DNA from: Oscillospiraceae bacterium
GTDB lineage: Bacteria > Bacillota > Clostridia > Oscillospirales > Acutalibacteraceae
Length of the DNA stretch: 64,000 nt
Assembly (NCBI GenBank): GCA_015066625.1
Contig: SVOC01000004.1
Span: 62,001 to 126,000, forward strand
Reading direction: 5' to 3'
Shown: positions 38,026 to 46,260 of the stretch, piece by piece
Layout of the letters: every line of letters starts with the position of its first letter
Numbering within the stretch: the first letter of the stretch is position 1
Position numbers and translations under genes: made by a program
The notes under the pieces: model-generated
What the model saw: the letters and a program-made list of their open reading frames with translations, nothing else
Databases searched by the model: none
What the model was told of the DNA's origin: nothing

Positions 38026-38715
38026 ATGAAAAAAAGCATAAGAAAATATCCCAATATTTATGTTGCCCTTGCGGTGTGCCTTGTTGCGGTTGCAATCGGC
38101 ACGGCAATCGGTTTTGTAAAATCTCCCGAAAAAACAACGGATACCGAAACATTCAGCAGAATCACGGTGCAGTGGAGCATGGAAGAAACAGAGCCGCTGA
38201 CCGAGGAGGTCAACATCGGTATCAGCGGCATTGCGGATGAGAGAATTTATTCCGTAACAGAAGCGGAAACAGACGAAAGCAACAAGCCTTATTCAGGCAA
38301 CTTCGCTCTGCCTATGGGTACGGATATTGCCAAGGATTACAGCAACGGTGAAATGGTTGAATCCAAAACAATGGGAGATTGGCGTGTGCATAACGGTGTT
38401 GATTTCGGCGGCAGTGCAGGTAACGAGGTTGTTGCGGTTTCAGACGGCAAAGTTATCTCCGTCACCGACGATATTTTCTGGGGTACTGTTGTTGAAATCG
38501 ACCACGGCAACGGTATGACGGTGCGTTACTGCGGTATGAAGGAAGGAAGCTGTGTGCCCGAAGGTACAGAAGTTGAGAAATATGATAAAATCGGTTCTCT
38601 CGGTCACATTCCCGTTGAAATCAGCGACGAAGACCACCTTCATATTGAAGTGCTTATTGATGGCGAGTATGTTGACCCCCTCAAAGCACTGAACAAAGTA
38701 GGTTTTGACGAATAA
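38026..38715 (+). CDS. M23 family (LytM-type) peptidase, SpoIIQ-like
   Basis: A 229-aa protein with one N-terminal membrane anchor (about 10-28), an Asp/Glu/Thr-rich linker and a C-terminal LytM domain (about 105-220). The zinc ligands are intact: HNGVDFGG (H-x-x-x-D, about 124-131) and HLHIEV (H-x-H, about 205-210). The single-anchor plan, the linker and its length match SpoIIQ, the forespore protein that pairs with SpoIIIAH during engulfment and is active in clostridia. It could also be a vegetative M23 endopeptidase, and no sporulation neighbour is present. The ATG at 38026 has an AAAGAGG ribosome site. The longer in-frame opening to 37807 covers gltX's upstream region and is rejected. Confidence 0.7.
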   Translation: MKKSIRKYPNIYVALAVCLVAVAIGTAIGFVKSPEKTTDTETFSRITVQWSMEETEPLTEEVNIGISGIADERIYSVTEAETDESNKPYSGNFALPMGTDIAKDYSNGEMVESKTMGDWRVHNGVDFGGSAGNEVVAVSDGKVISVTDDIFWGTVVEIDHGNGMTVRYCGMKEGSCVPEGTEVEKYDKIGSLGHIPVEISDEDHLHIEVLIDGEYVDPLKALNKVGFDE

Positions 38716-38724
38716 AACAAAAAC

Positions 38725-38826
38725 ACGCCGTAGGGCGTATATCACTTTCGGCAACGCAGAAAATATCACATTGTAAAGCGATATTTCATCCGTTCCTGCG
38801 GAACGGACATCACATTCCGCAGGAAT
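38725..38826. repeat. Array of small hairpins spaced by ATATCAC/ATTTCAT-like heptamers
   Basis: About five short stem-loops are separated by near-identical seven-base spacers. Examples are ACGCC-GTAG-GGCGT (38725-38738), a degenerate TTTC...GAAA, ATTG-TAAAG-CGAT, CCGTTCC-TGC-GGAACGG and ATTCC-GCA-GGAAT. Spacers are ATATCAC (38739-38745), ATATCAC, ATTTCAT and ACATCAC. Arm sequences differ while pairing is kept. No coding potential. It starts ten bases after the SpoIIQ-like stop codon. Confidence 0.7.
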
Positions 38827-38833
38827 ATATTAT

Positions 38834-38895
38834 GGCGGCTGCAGTGTGTGTCAGGCTCCCCATAGGCATTTTATGCCACCGTCAACGCAGCCGCC
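38834..38895. terminator. Long structured hairpin with T-tail (terminator or small RNA 3' end)
   Basis: Nine-base arms GGCGGCTGC (38834-38842) and GCAGCCGCC (38887-38895) enclose a smaller hairpin (GGCAT-TTT-ATGCC, 38865-38877). TTGTTTTT follows on the + strand. It may end the SpoIIQ-like transcript and the hairpin array, or be a small structured RNA. Confidence 0.5.
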
Positions 38896-38975
38896 TTGTT
38901 TTTGAGGAAACATCCTCAATTCATTCTATGCCCGAGTGCCTGAATTGGGCATAATGAATAAATTTTAAAAAACGC

Positions 38976-39004
38976 TTTACTTTTGCAATCCTTTGTGATA
39001 TAAT
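38976..39004 (+). promoter_or_regulatory. Promoter of rpsO
   Basis: TTTACT (38976-38981), 17-base spacer, TGATATAAT extended -10 (TATAAT at 38999-39004). Roughly 100 bases of leader follow before the rpsO start codon. Confidence 0.7.
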
Positions 39005-39010
39005 CCGTTG

Positions 39011-39110
39011 TGCACGTGCCCGCTTCTCGGATTTCGGAGCAAACCTCAATGAGGTATTCACCTGCCGTAACCTGGGAACCGAGGCAAATAATTAAATGAG
39101 GTGAAAAGAA
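39011..39110 (+). promoter_or_regulatory. Structured rpsO leader, likely S15 autoregulatory site
   Basis: The leader contains a local hairpin ACCTC-AAT-GAGGT, and CTCGG near its start can pair with CCGAG just before the ribosome site GAGGTG. This gives a multi-branched fold that could include the translation start. Ribosomal protein S15 binds its own leader in many bacteria to repress translation. That this leader works that way is inference from position and pairing. Confidence 0.45.
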
Positions 39111-39374
39111 ATGACACAGGCAGAAAAGACCGCAATCATGCAGGAATACGCTCTCCACGAAGGTGACACAGGTTCACCCGAAGTTCAGATCGCAGTTCTT
39201 ACAAAGAGAATCAACGACCTTACCGAGCATCTTAAGGTGCACAAGAAGGACCACCACTCAAGACGTGGCCTCCTTATGATGGTTGGTCACAGAAGAAACC
39301 TTCTTGCATACCTTCAGAAGGTTGACATTGAGCGTTACCGTTCAATCATTGCAAGACTTGGTATCCGTAAATAA
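39111..39374 (+). CDS. rpsO: 30S ribosomal protein S15
   Basis: An 87-aa protein, the standard length. It binds 16S rRNA helices 20-22 early in 30S assembly. The conserved features are [16 protein letters not shown] (about 17-32), the [15 protein letters not shown] stretch (about 40-54, the rRNA-contact region) and RNLLAYLQK. The neighbours rpsO-pnp form a classic pair that is conserved in many bacteria. Here a terminator and a repeat element lie between them. Confidence 0.98.
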   Translation: MTQAEKTAIMQEYALHEGDTGSPEVQIAVLTKRINDLTEHLKVHKKDHHSRRGLLMMVGHRRNLLAYLQKVDIERYRSIIARLGIRK

Positions 39375-39383
39375 TTCGTCAAT

Positions 39384-39414
39384 AAAGCAGGCAGGAACTC
39401 ATCTTGCCTGCTTT
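39384..39414 (+). terminator. Terminator-like hairpin after rpsO
   Basis: AAAGCAGGCA / TGCCTGCTTT (39384-39393 / 39405-39414) with an 11-base loop. The T-tract (GTGTCGTTTT) is weak, so read-through into pnp is possible. Confidence 0.65.
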
Positions 39415-39540
39415 GTGTCGTTTTAAAGGTCAGGTTAATATGTTAAAGTATTAGCCTGTTACCGCTTTAAATCGGCACAGAAAATGCATCTTTCAGGCGG
39501 CTGTTTTCCCCGGTTTTAGCGGTAAATCGAGTTTCTGAAC

Positions 39541-39682
39541 AATTATGAATTCGTAATGCATAATGCGTAATTATTGACGGGTTACACCCGTACCCATTTC
39601 GTACGCACCCGTTAACAATCTTTTTATACAATCGGAGCGAAGCGACCCTTAATTACGAATTGCGAATTAAGAATTACGAATT
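39541..39682 (-). repeat. MITE-like element, family B copy 1 (inverted)
   Basis: A 142-bp element between rpsO and pnp. The ends are AATTATGAATTCGTAATG and ATTAAGAATTACGAATT, complementary to each other. It contains the shared hairpin, here ACGGGT-TAC-ACCCGT (39577-39591), and CGGAGCGAAGCGACCC near the other end. The rest of the 39415-39757 gap is unremarkable sequence. Confidence 0.85.
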
Positions 39683-39757
39683 GATCAGGGATTGGATTTA
39701 TTGCTAAACCCAAACCTGCCGCCTGTGGAAATAAAATTTTACAGAGAGGTAAAAGAA

Positions 39758-41959
39758 ATGTTTTTTGAAGCTTTCAAGAAGTACGAAACAGAAATCGCAG
39801 GCAGACCTTTTGTTGTTGAAGTAGGCAAAATGGCTCAGCTTGCAGGCGGCGCATGTCTTGTCCGTTACGGCGAAACAAACGTGCTCTGCACAGCCACAAT
39901 GGCAGCAAAACCCAGAGAGGGCGTTGACTTCTTCCCCCTTTCGGTTGACTACGAAGAGAAACTCTACTCAGTAGGCAGAATTCCCGGCTCATTCCAGCGC
40001 CGCGAAGGCAAGGCAAGCGAAAAGGCAACCCTCGCTTCACGTGTTATCGACAGACCCATCAGACCTCTTTTCCCCAAGGATATGAGAAACGATGTAGGTG
40101 TTGTTGCAACCGTTATGTCAGTTGACCCCGACTGCCAGCCCGAAATCGCTGCAATGCTCGGCGTTTCAATCGCTATCTCAATTTCAGAGATCCCCTGGGA
40201 GGGTCCCGTTTCAAGCTGTGTTGTAGGTCTTGTTGACGGTAAGTATGTTATCAACCCCACTCTTGAAGAGAGAGCAAAGAGCGAAATGTATGTTACCGTT
40301 GCTTCAACAAGCGAGCTTGTTGCAATGATTGAAGCAGGTGCAAACGAAGTATCAAACGATGATATGTATGACGGCATTATGTTCGCTCATAAAGAAAACC
40401 AGAGAATCGTTGAATTCATCAATCAGATCAAGGCAGAATGCGGCAAGGAGAAGGTTGACTTCCCCTCAAACGATCCCGACCCAGAAATGTACGAAGCAAT
40501 CAAGGATTTCGCAATTGAAGATATCCGCTATGCTCTTGATACAGATGATAAGAGAATCCGTGACGAGCGCCTTAAGCCCGTTTATGACAAGGTTCACGAG
40601 AAGTTCGATGAAATCTACCCCGATATGGAGGTTAAGATTGAAGAATGCCTTTACAAGGTTCAGAAATACGTTGTTCGCCGCTGGCTTCTTGACGACGGCA
40701 AGCGTGTTGACGGCAGAGGCATCAACGAAATCCGTCCCCTTAACGCAGAGGTAGACCTTCTTGACAGAGTTCACGGCTCAGGTATGTTCACCAGAGGTCA
40801 GACTCAGGTTCTTTCAATCACAACACTGGGCCCCATGAGCGATGCTCAGCTTCTTGACGGCCTTGATGAGGAAGAATCAAAGAGATATATGCACCACTAC
40901 AACTTCCCCTCATACTCAGTCGGCGAAACAAAGCCCAGCAGAGGCCCCGGCAGAAGAGAAATCGGCCACGGCGCACTTGCAGAGCGTTCACTTGTTCCCG
41001 TTCTTCCCTCAGTTGAAGAGTTCCCCTACACAATCCGTGTTGTTTCCGAAGTTCTTTCATCAAACGGCTCAACATCACAGGGCTCGGTTTGCGGTTCAAC
41101 ACTTTCACTTATGGCAGCAGGCGTTCCCATCAAGGCACCCGTTGCAGGTATTTCCTGCGGTCTTATCACAGAAGGTGACCGCTTTATGACAATGGTTGAC
41201 ATTCAGGGTCTTGAAGACTTCTTCGGCGATATGGATTTCAAGGTTGCAGGCACAAAGAAGGGTATCACATCAATTCAGATGGACCTTAAAGTACACGGCC
41301 TTACTCCCGCAATCATCAGAGAAGCTCTTGACAAGACTTACACCGCAAGATGCTATATCCTTGACGAAATCATGCTTCCCGTTATCGCAGAGCCCAGAGC
41401 AGAGCTTTCAAAGTGGGCTCCCAAGATGCTTACAACAAAGATTGACCCCGAAAAGATCGGTGATGTTATCGGTAAGCAGGGCAAGGTTATTCAGAAGATC
41501 TGCGCAGAGTGCAACTGTAAGATTGATGTTCAGGAAGACGGCAACATCTTCGTTTCATCAACAGATATCGACGATGCACGCAGAGCTATCTTCATTGTTG
41601 AAACAATTGCCAACGACCCCGAGGTCGGCGCAATCTACAAGGGCGTTGTTACCCGCCTTATGAGCTTTGGCGCATTTGTTGAAATCGCACCCGGCAAAGA
41701 GGGTATGGTTCACATCAGCCAGCTTGACGTAAAGAGAACAGAAAAGGTTGAAGATGCTGTTAACGTCGGCGACGAAGTTATCGTTAAGGTTCTTCCCAAG
41801 GATGACCAGGGCAGACTCAATTTCTCACGCCGTGAGGCACTTATCGAGGTTGAGGGTCTTGTTCCCGAAAACACTGTTTCAGATGCTCCCAGAAAGCCCA
41901 GAAGAGATTTCCGCGGCGACAGAGGCAACAGACAGAGAAGAGAAAACAACAACGACTGA
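39758..41959 (+). CDS. pnp: Polynucleotide phosphorylase
   Basis: A 733-aa 3'-5' phosphorolytic exoribonuclease of mRNA decay. It has two RNase PH-like domains (about 8-225 and 315-540), with the active-site loop of the second seen as SNGSTSQGSVCGSTLSLM. A KH domain follows (GKQGKVIQKI) and an S1 domain (GVVTRLMSFGAFVEI...HISQL, about 620-690), ending with an Arg-rich tail. The start MFFEAFKKYE at 39758 has the GAGAGG site. An in-frame TTG at 39692 gives 22 extra residues without family similarity and overlaps the repeat's flank. Confidence 0.97.
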   Translation: MFFEAFKKYETEIAGRPFVVEVGKMAQLAGGACLVRYGETNVLCTATMAAKPREGVDFFPLSVDYEEKLYSVGRIPGSFQRREGKASEKATLASRVIDRPIRPLFPKDMRNDVGVVATVMSVDPDCQPEIAAMLGVSIAISISEIPWEGPVSSCVVGLVDGKYVINPTLEERAKSEMYVTVASTSELVAMIEAGANEVSNDDMYDGIMFAHKENQRIVEFINQIKAECGKEKVDFPSNDPDPEMYEAIKDFAIEDIRYALDTDDKRIRDERLKPVYDKVHEKFDEIYPDMEVKIEECLYKVQKYVVRRWLLDDGKRVDGRGINEIRPLNAEVDLLDRVHGSGMFTRGQTQVLSITTLGPMSDAQLLDGLDEEESKRYMHHYNFPSYSVGETKPSRGPGRREIGHGALAERSLVPVLPSVEEFPYTIRVVSEVLSSNGSTSQGSVCGSTLSLMAAGVPIKAPVAGISCGLITEGDRFMTMVDIQGLEDFFGDMDFKVAGTKKGITSIQMDLKVHGLTPAIIREALDKTYTARCYILDEIMLPVIAEPRAELSKWAPKMLTTKIDPEKIGDVIGKQGKVIQKICAECNCKIDVQEDGNIFVSSTDIDDARRAIFIVETIANDPEVGAIYKGVVTRLMSFGAFVEIAPGKEGMVHISQLDVKRTEKVEDAVNVGDEVIVKVLPKDDQGRLNFSRREALIEVEGLVPENTVSDAPRKPRRDFRGDRGNRQRRENNND

Positions 41960-41969
41960 TAAAAAACAG

Positions 41970-41995
41970 AACCGCTCCGAAAAATCGGAGCGGTT
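41970..41995 (+). terminator. Terminator of pnp
   Basis: AACCGCTCCGA-AAAA-TCGGAGCGGTT followed by TTTTG, 11 bases after the pnp stop. Confidence 0.9.
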
Positions 41996-42025
41996 TTTTG
42001 CTGTTTATATCGGAGTACATTACTC

Positions 42026-42055
42026 TTTGCACTTTGAACTTTGCACTTTGCACTT
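42026..42055. repeat. Solitary element arm, family C words
   Basis: A 30-base run of CTTTGCACTTTGAACTTTGC-like words that ends in CACTTAA. It resembles one arm of the family A/B elements, but no partner arm or internal hairpin is present. It sits between the pnp terminator and the phosphoesterase terminator. Confidence 0.55.
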
Positions 42056-42081
42056 AAAAAGCACCCCGAAGGGTGCTTTTT
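42056..42081 (-). terminator. Terminator of the secreted phosphoesterase gene
   Basis: GCACCC-CGAA-GGGTGC (42061-42076) flanked by A and T tracts on both sides, so it works on either strand. It lies three bases from the gene's stop codon. Confidence 0.85.
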
Positions 42082-42083
42082 TC

Positions 42084-43508
42084 TTAAAAGTGTCCGCCTC
42101 TGATTGCAACAACAACCTCGTCTATTTTCATATAAACAAGTCCCAGAACCTCAACCGCTTTGTAAAGGGCGGTGCGGATGAATGTGCTTACGGGTCTTGC
42201 CTTGAAATCCTTGGTTTTCTCGATTGTAATGCTGTCAAGAAGCTCGCTGTTATCGCCTCTGAAAGTCTTGACCGACATTGTTGAATCGGTGAATTCGATG
42301 GTTGAATATGTTGTCACATCTGCGTTTTCAAATGAATATGCGGTGTGAGGCCATTTATCCATACCTTCCATTGAACCCTGGTCACAGCAGGCATTTGTGT
42401 TAAGATAAATAATACCGTTGGGGTCTGTGTAGGTCTTGCCGCTTTCAGCTTTGCCTACAACAATGCCGTCCTTGATGAAATGGCTTCTGCCCTGCATATG
42501 TGTGTGGCCCGTGAACACCATATCAAGGTCATACATTGTGAATATGGGCTGGAATACCGCATTGAGAAGAATACCGGTTTCGGGTTCAAGGGCTGCAATG
42601 CCGGGTGCATAAAGACCCTGATGCATAACACCGATACGCCATTTTGCATCGGGATTTGCCTTGACAGCCTCTGCTGCCATAGCTCTGTGGTCTGCCGCCG
42701 AGCCTGAGCAGGCGTCAAATACAAGGTAAAGCACATCACCGTAGCGGAACCAGAAATCTCTGTCCAGACCGGTAAAATATTTGCCGAAATATTCGTTGGG
42801 CATATGTGTGTAATAATCATACATCATGCCCTTTTTGTCGTGGTTGCCGATTGCAAGTGCCATAGGCAGGCTTCTTGTGTATTCAGGCATAAGCAGGGTC
42901 TGCCATTCGTCGGCAGCCTTACCTGTTGAAGTGTTGTCACCGGGTGAAAGCAGGAAGCTGATATCGGGATTCTTTGAAAGTGCCTCATCAAGCACGCTCT
43001 GCCATACATAACCGATTCTTGACTGCTCTTCGGGGTTATCCGTTGACTGACCGCCGATCTGAATATCGCCTATGAGCATCATTTTGTAGCTGTCGAAACC
43101 TTTTGATTCATACTTGTAAGCTTCGCTCCAGCCATTTTCGCTCAGCCACTGATAATAATAGGTTGTGTTTTCTTCAATACCCGTCATTGTGACACGGCAT
43201 ACAAGCTGCTCATCGTTTTCTGCGGGAGTTGTTTCGCCCGTGAATTCAACATAATCCGTCATTGCCGCATTTTTTGCAAGCCTTACCTTGGGCTGTGCCT
43301 TGTCTTTTGCGGCGTGCCAGCAGATGTTGAGCTGAGTCTGGTCTGCACCTACACAAAGTGCAGGCAGAGTGTTTTCGTCACGAAGCTCTGCATAAACTTC
43401 TTTCCATTCATCCTCGGTCAATGACTTGTTGTCAAATGCGGCAAAGGATGTGATTCCGCAGCTTAAAAGCATTGCGGCAGCGAGTACAAGAGAAATAATT
43501 CTTTTCAT
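42084..43508 (-). CDS. Secreted purple-acid-phosphatase-like metallophosphoesterase
   Basis: A 474-aa exported phosphoesterase. A signal peptide (about 1-23, AFA-type site) is followed by an FN3-like purple acid phosphatase N-terminal domain (about 45-140, with VGADQTQLNICWHA and ENTTYYYQWLSENGWS). The catalytic domain then carries GDIQIGG (about 152-158), SPGDN (GD-type ligand), GNHDKK (about 227-232), and GHTHMQGRSH (about 335-344), which give the binuclear metal site. Such proteins release phosphate from phosphomonoesters outside the cell. The ATG at 43508 has an AGGAGG site. The C-terminal tail is amphipathic (YKAVEVLGLVYMKIDEVVVA). Confidence 0.85.
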   Translation of the reverse strand: MKRIISLVLAAAMLLSCGITSFAAFDNKSLTEDEWKEVYAELRDENTLPALCVGADQTQLNICWHAAKDKAQPKVRLAKNAAMTDYVEFTGETTPAENDEQLVCRVTMTGIEENTTYYYQWLSENGWSEAYKYESKGFDSYKMMLIGDIQIGGQSTDNPEEQSRIGYVWQSVLDEALSKNPDISFLLSPGDNTSTGKAADEWQTLLMPEYTRSLPMALAIGNHDKKGMMYDYYTHMPNEYFGKYFTGLDRDFWFRYGDVLYLVFDACSGSAADHRAMAAEAVKANPDAKWRIGVMHQGLYAPGIAALEPETGILLNAVFQPIFTMYDLDMVFTGHTHMQGRSHFIKDGIVVGKAESGKTYTDPNGIIYLNTNACCDQGSMEGMDKWPHTAYSFENADVTTYSTIEFTDSTMSVKTFRGDNSELLDSITIEKTKDFKARPVSTFIRTALYKAVEVLGLVYMKIDEVVVAIRGGHF

Positions 43509-43583
43509 ATATATCTCCTCCTTGCTTTTCATTCTATCAAAGAAAAAACCAAAAGTCAAACAGCATTTTTCTTGCTAAAACAC

Positions 43584-43612
43584 TTTACAAATAAAAAAAT
43601 TTGTTACATAAT
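43584..43612 (+). promoter_or_regulatory. Promoter of the ABC exporter gene
   Basis: TTTACA (43584-43589), 17-base spacer, CATAAT (43607-43612). It is divergent from the phosphoesterase gene. Confidence 0.5.
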
Positions 43613-43661
43613 ATATACTGAATATATATACAGTCGGACTGCATTGAAAGAGGAAATAATT

Positions 43662-45437
43662 ATGGAAGGTAAAAAAGAAAGAAAAAGCAATACTCAAAAA
43701 AATATTGCACTCATCAAGCGGTTTTTTCCTTATTTGAAAAAACATCTGGGCACGGAGCTTGTGGTGCTTGCCTGTGCACTGATTTCGGCAGCCTGCGAAA
43801 TCATTCTTCCCCTTGTTGTAAGAGAAATTACGGATAAGGGCGTTGAAAACCCCGCAGGGCTCACAACCGCACTGATTTTAAAAATTTGTGCCGCTTACAT
43901 AGCACTCAGAGGTATTGACAGCATATCAAGCTACTGCCAGTCCTTCTGGGGTCACAAGATGGGCACAAAAATAGAAAACGCAATGCGTGAGGATATGTTT
44001 GACCATTTGCAGACCCTTTCTTTTACCTTCTTTGACAACACAAAGGTTGGTCAGCTTATGAGCCGTATGACCTCAGACCTTTTTGATGTTGCCGAATGGG
44101 CACACCACTTCCCCGAAATGGTGCTTATGACAGTGGTGAAATTCCTTGCAAGCTTCATTATTTTTGCTTCAATGGATATCCGTTTTGCCCTTGCGATTTT
44201 TATTCTGATGCCCTTCATGATAATTTTTACCAAGAAATCACGCACAAAAATGCGTGACACCTTCAAGCAGGGCAGACATCAGGCAGGTGAAATCAACGCA
44301 AGAATTGAGGACAGCCTGCTGGGTGTACGAGTAGTACGTTCTTTTACCAACGAAAAGGTTGAAAAAGAAAAATTCGCAAAGGGCAACGAGCAGTATGTTG
44401 TAATCAGAAACAGAAGCCACGGCTATATGTCCAGATTCCACGCAACCGTTAAGTTTATTGACGGTATTACATATATAGTTGTTGTTGCAATCGGTGCAAT
44501 TCTTATGCGCGAAGGCATTACATCCGCAGGCGACTTTGCCGCAAGCCTTCTGCTTATTTCAACCCTTCTGGGTTCAATAAGAACCATCGTTGATTTCAGT
44601 GAACAGTTCAGCCGAGGTATAACGGGTGTTGAGCGTTTTGCCGAAATTATGGAAGAAGTCCCCGAAATATCAGACGGTGAAAATGCGGTTGATATCGGCG
44701 AGGCTCAGGGCGAAATCGAGTTCAAAGATGTTTCGTTCAGCTATGTCAAAGGTGAAAAAGAAATCCTTAATCACCTCAATCTGCACATCAGAAAGGGCGG
44801 CAATGTTGCCCTTGTAGGTCCCAGCGGCGGCGGAAAAACAACGCTTTGTAACCTCATACCCCGCTTTTACGAAGCTGAAAGCGGCGAAATACTTCTTGAC
44901 GGCAAGAATATCAGGGATATAACCCTGCGTTCGCTCCGTTCAAACATCGGCGTTGTTGCTCAGGATGTATACCTTTTCTCCGGCACAATCCGTGATAACC
45001 TTATTTACGGCAAAGCCGATGCCACGGAAGAAGAGATTATCGAAGCAGCAAAAAAAGCGGGTGCACACGATTTCATAAGTACACTGCCCAACGGCTACGA
45101 TACATATGTTGGCGAAAGGGGCGTAAAGCTTTCGGGCGGACAGAAGCAGAGAATTTCAATCGCCCGTGTATTCCTGAAAAATCCACCTATTCTGTTGCTT
45201 GACGAAGCCACCTCCGCACTGGATAACGAAAGCGAAAAGCTTGTTCAGGAGTCTCTTGAACGCCTTGCAAAGGGCAGAACCACACTCACCATTGCCCACA
45301 GGCTTACCACAATCCGCAATGCAGACGAAATCGTTGTTCTAACCGAGGACGGCATTGCAGAGCAGGGAAGCCATAAGGAGCTTATGGCAAAGGGCGGTAT
45401 TTACAGCAATATGTACAGTATGTATGCGACTATGTGA
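43662..45437 (+). CDS. ABC transporter, fused permease and ATPase (MsbA/exporter type)
   Basis: A 591-aa half-transporter: an N-terminal membrane domain with six helices (about 20-310) and a C-terminal ATPase with Walker A GPSGGGKTTL (about 387-396), signature LSGGQKQRIS (about 488-497), Walker B ILLLDEATSALD and the H-loop IAHRLTT. It would work as a dimer to export lipids, drugs or peptides. No partner gene is beside it, so it is likely a homodimer. The ATG at 43662 follows AGAGGAAA. A longer in-frame start at 43572 covers the promoter region and is rejected. The substrate is unknown. Confidence 0.93.
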   Translation: MEGKKERKSNTQKNIALIKRFFPYLKKHLGTELVVLACALISAACEIILPLVVREITDKGVENPAGLTTALILKICAAYIALRGIDSISSYCQSFWGHKMGTKIENAMREDMFDHLQTLSFTFFDNTKVGQLMSRMTSDLFDVAEWAHHFPEMVLMTVVKFLASFIIFASMDIRFALAIFILMPFMIIFTKKSRTKMRDTFKQGRHQAGEINARIEDSLLGVRVVRSFTNEKVEKEKFAKGNEQYVVIRNRSHGYMSRFHATVKFIDGITYIVVVAIGAILMREGITSAGDFAASLLLISTLLGSIRTIVDFSEQFSRGITGVERFAEIMEEVPEISDGENAVDIGEAQGEIEFKDVSFSYVKGEKEILNHLNLHIRKGGNVALVGPSGGGKTTLCNLIPRFYEAESGEILLDGKNIRDITLRSLRSNIGVVAQDVYLFSGTIRDNLIYGKADATEEEIIEAAKKAGAHDFISTLPNGYDTYVGERGVKLSGGQKQRISIARVFLKNPPILLLDEATSALDNESEKLVQESLERLAKGRTTLTIAHRLTTIRNADEIVVLTEDGIAEQGSHKELMAKGGIYSNMYSMYATM

Positions 45438-45449
45438 CAAGGCTTTTTT

Positions 45450-45632
45450 AATTCGTAATGCGAAATTCGTAATTAAGGGTCGCTTCGCTCCGGATTTATA
45501 TATGTTTGCATTTGCACGGCGACGGTTATTGTAACTTTATTTCAATTTTAAAAAAATTTTTGGCTGTTGAAAATTCAATATAATGGGTAAGGGCGGAGCC
45601 CTTCCGACATTGCGCATTACACATTGCGAATT
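45450..45632 (+). repeat. MITE-like element, family B copy 2
   Basis: A 183-bp element. The left arm AATTCGTAATGCGAAATTCG and the right arm GCGCATTACACATTGCGAATT-like sequence are complementary. It carries GGGTCGCTTCGCTCCGG, matching copy 1 in reverse, and the shared hairpin AAGGGC-GGA-GCCCTT (45589-45603). A TATAAT at 45579-45584 sits inside it but lacks a good -35. It makes up most of the gap between the exporter and fucU. Confidence 0.82.
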
Positions 45633-45694
45633 GAATCTACCCCTAACTGTTCACTATACATTCAAAATAATAAAAGCAGAAAGGATAAATCACC

Positions 45695-46120
45695 ATGCTT
45701 AAAAACATCTCTCCCATCATCTCACCCGAACTCCTTAAAATCCTCATGGAAATGGGTCACGGCGACGAAATCGTTATCGGCGACGGCAACTTCCCCTCAG
45801 CATCAATTGCTCAGCGTCTTGTGCGCCTTGACGGCCACGGTGTTGACGAAATTCTTGCCGCCATCCTTAAACTTATGCCTCTTGATACCTATGTTGATGC
45901 TCCCGTTGCACTTATGGATAACGGCGATGCATCAAATCCTCCTCCCATCTGGAGCGACTACAAAAAGACTATCACCGCCGAAGAAGGCGATAAAAACATT
46001 GAGCTTGTTGAGCGTTTTGCATTCTATGACAGAGCAAAGAAGGCATATGCGGTTATTGCAACAGGCGAAACAGCAATTTATGCAAACATTATTCTTAAAA
46101 AAGGTGTTGTAATTCAGTAA
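45695..46120 (+). CDS. fucU: L-fucose mutarotase (RbsD/FucU family)
   Basis: A 141-aa protein that interconverts alpha- and beta-L-fucose to feed the isomerase. Family features are the N-terminal SPELLKILMEMGHGDEIVIGDGNFPS (about 10-35, with the catalytic His) and the C-terminal FYDRAKKAYAVIATGE (about 109-124) and YANIILKKG. FucU rather than RbsD is favoured by the following fucI. Ribosome site AAAGGA. It opens the fucose operon, preceded by a repeat element. Confidence 0.88.
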   Translation: MLKNISPIISPELLKILMEMGHGDEIVIGDGNFPSASIAQRLVRLDGHGVDEILAAILKLMPLDTYVDAPVALMDNGDASNPPPIWSDYKKTITAEEGDKNIELVERFAFYDRAKKAYAVIATGETAIYANIILKKGVVIQ

Positions 46121-46125
46121 TTTGC

Positions 46126-46246
46126 AAGTGAAAAGTTAAAAGTGAAGAATGAAAAGTTTCAGATAGGCTCCGCCTATGACCGAATGTATTGGGTACGGGT
46201 GAAACCCGTCCTTAACTATTCACTTTTCATTATTCACTATTCACTT
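46126..46246 (+). repeat. MITE-like element, family A copy 4
   Basis: A 121-bp copy between fucU and the kinase gene. Hairpins: ATAGGC-TCC-GCCTAT (46163-46177) and ACGGGT-GAA-ACCCGT (46195-46209). In the second, both arms differ from copies 1-3 yet still pair. It is inside an apparent operon, so it is likely transcribed. Confidence 0.9.
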
Positions 46247-46260
46247 AAAAAGGAGTAACA

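Noticed and set aside
38725-38826. Hairpin-spacer array as a CRISPR
   Set aside because: The constant parts are only seven bases, the variable parts are self-complementary and of uneven length, and no cas gene is near.
45579-45584. TATAAT inside the family B element as a promoter for fucU
   Set aside because: There is no suitable -35 at 16-18 bases and the other element copies lack it, so I do not call it a promoter.
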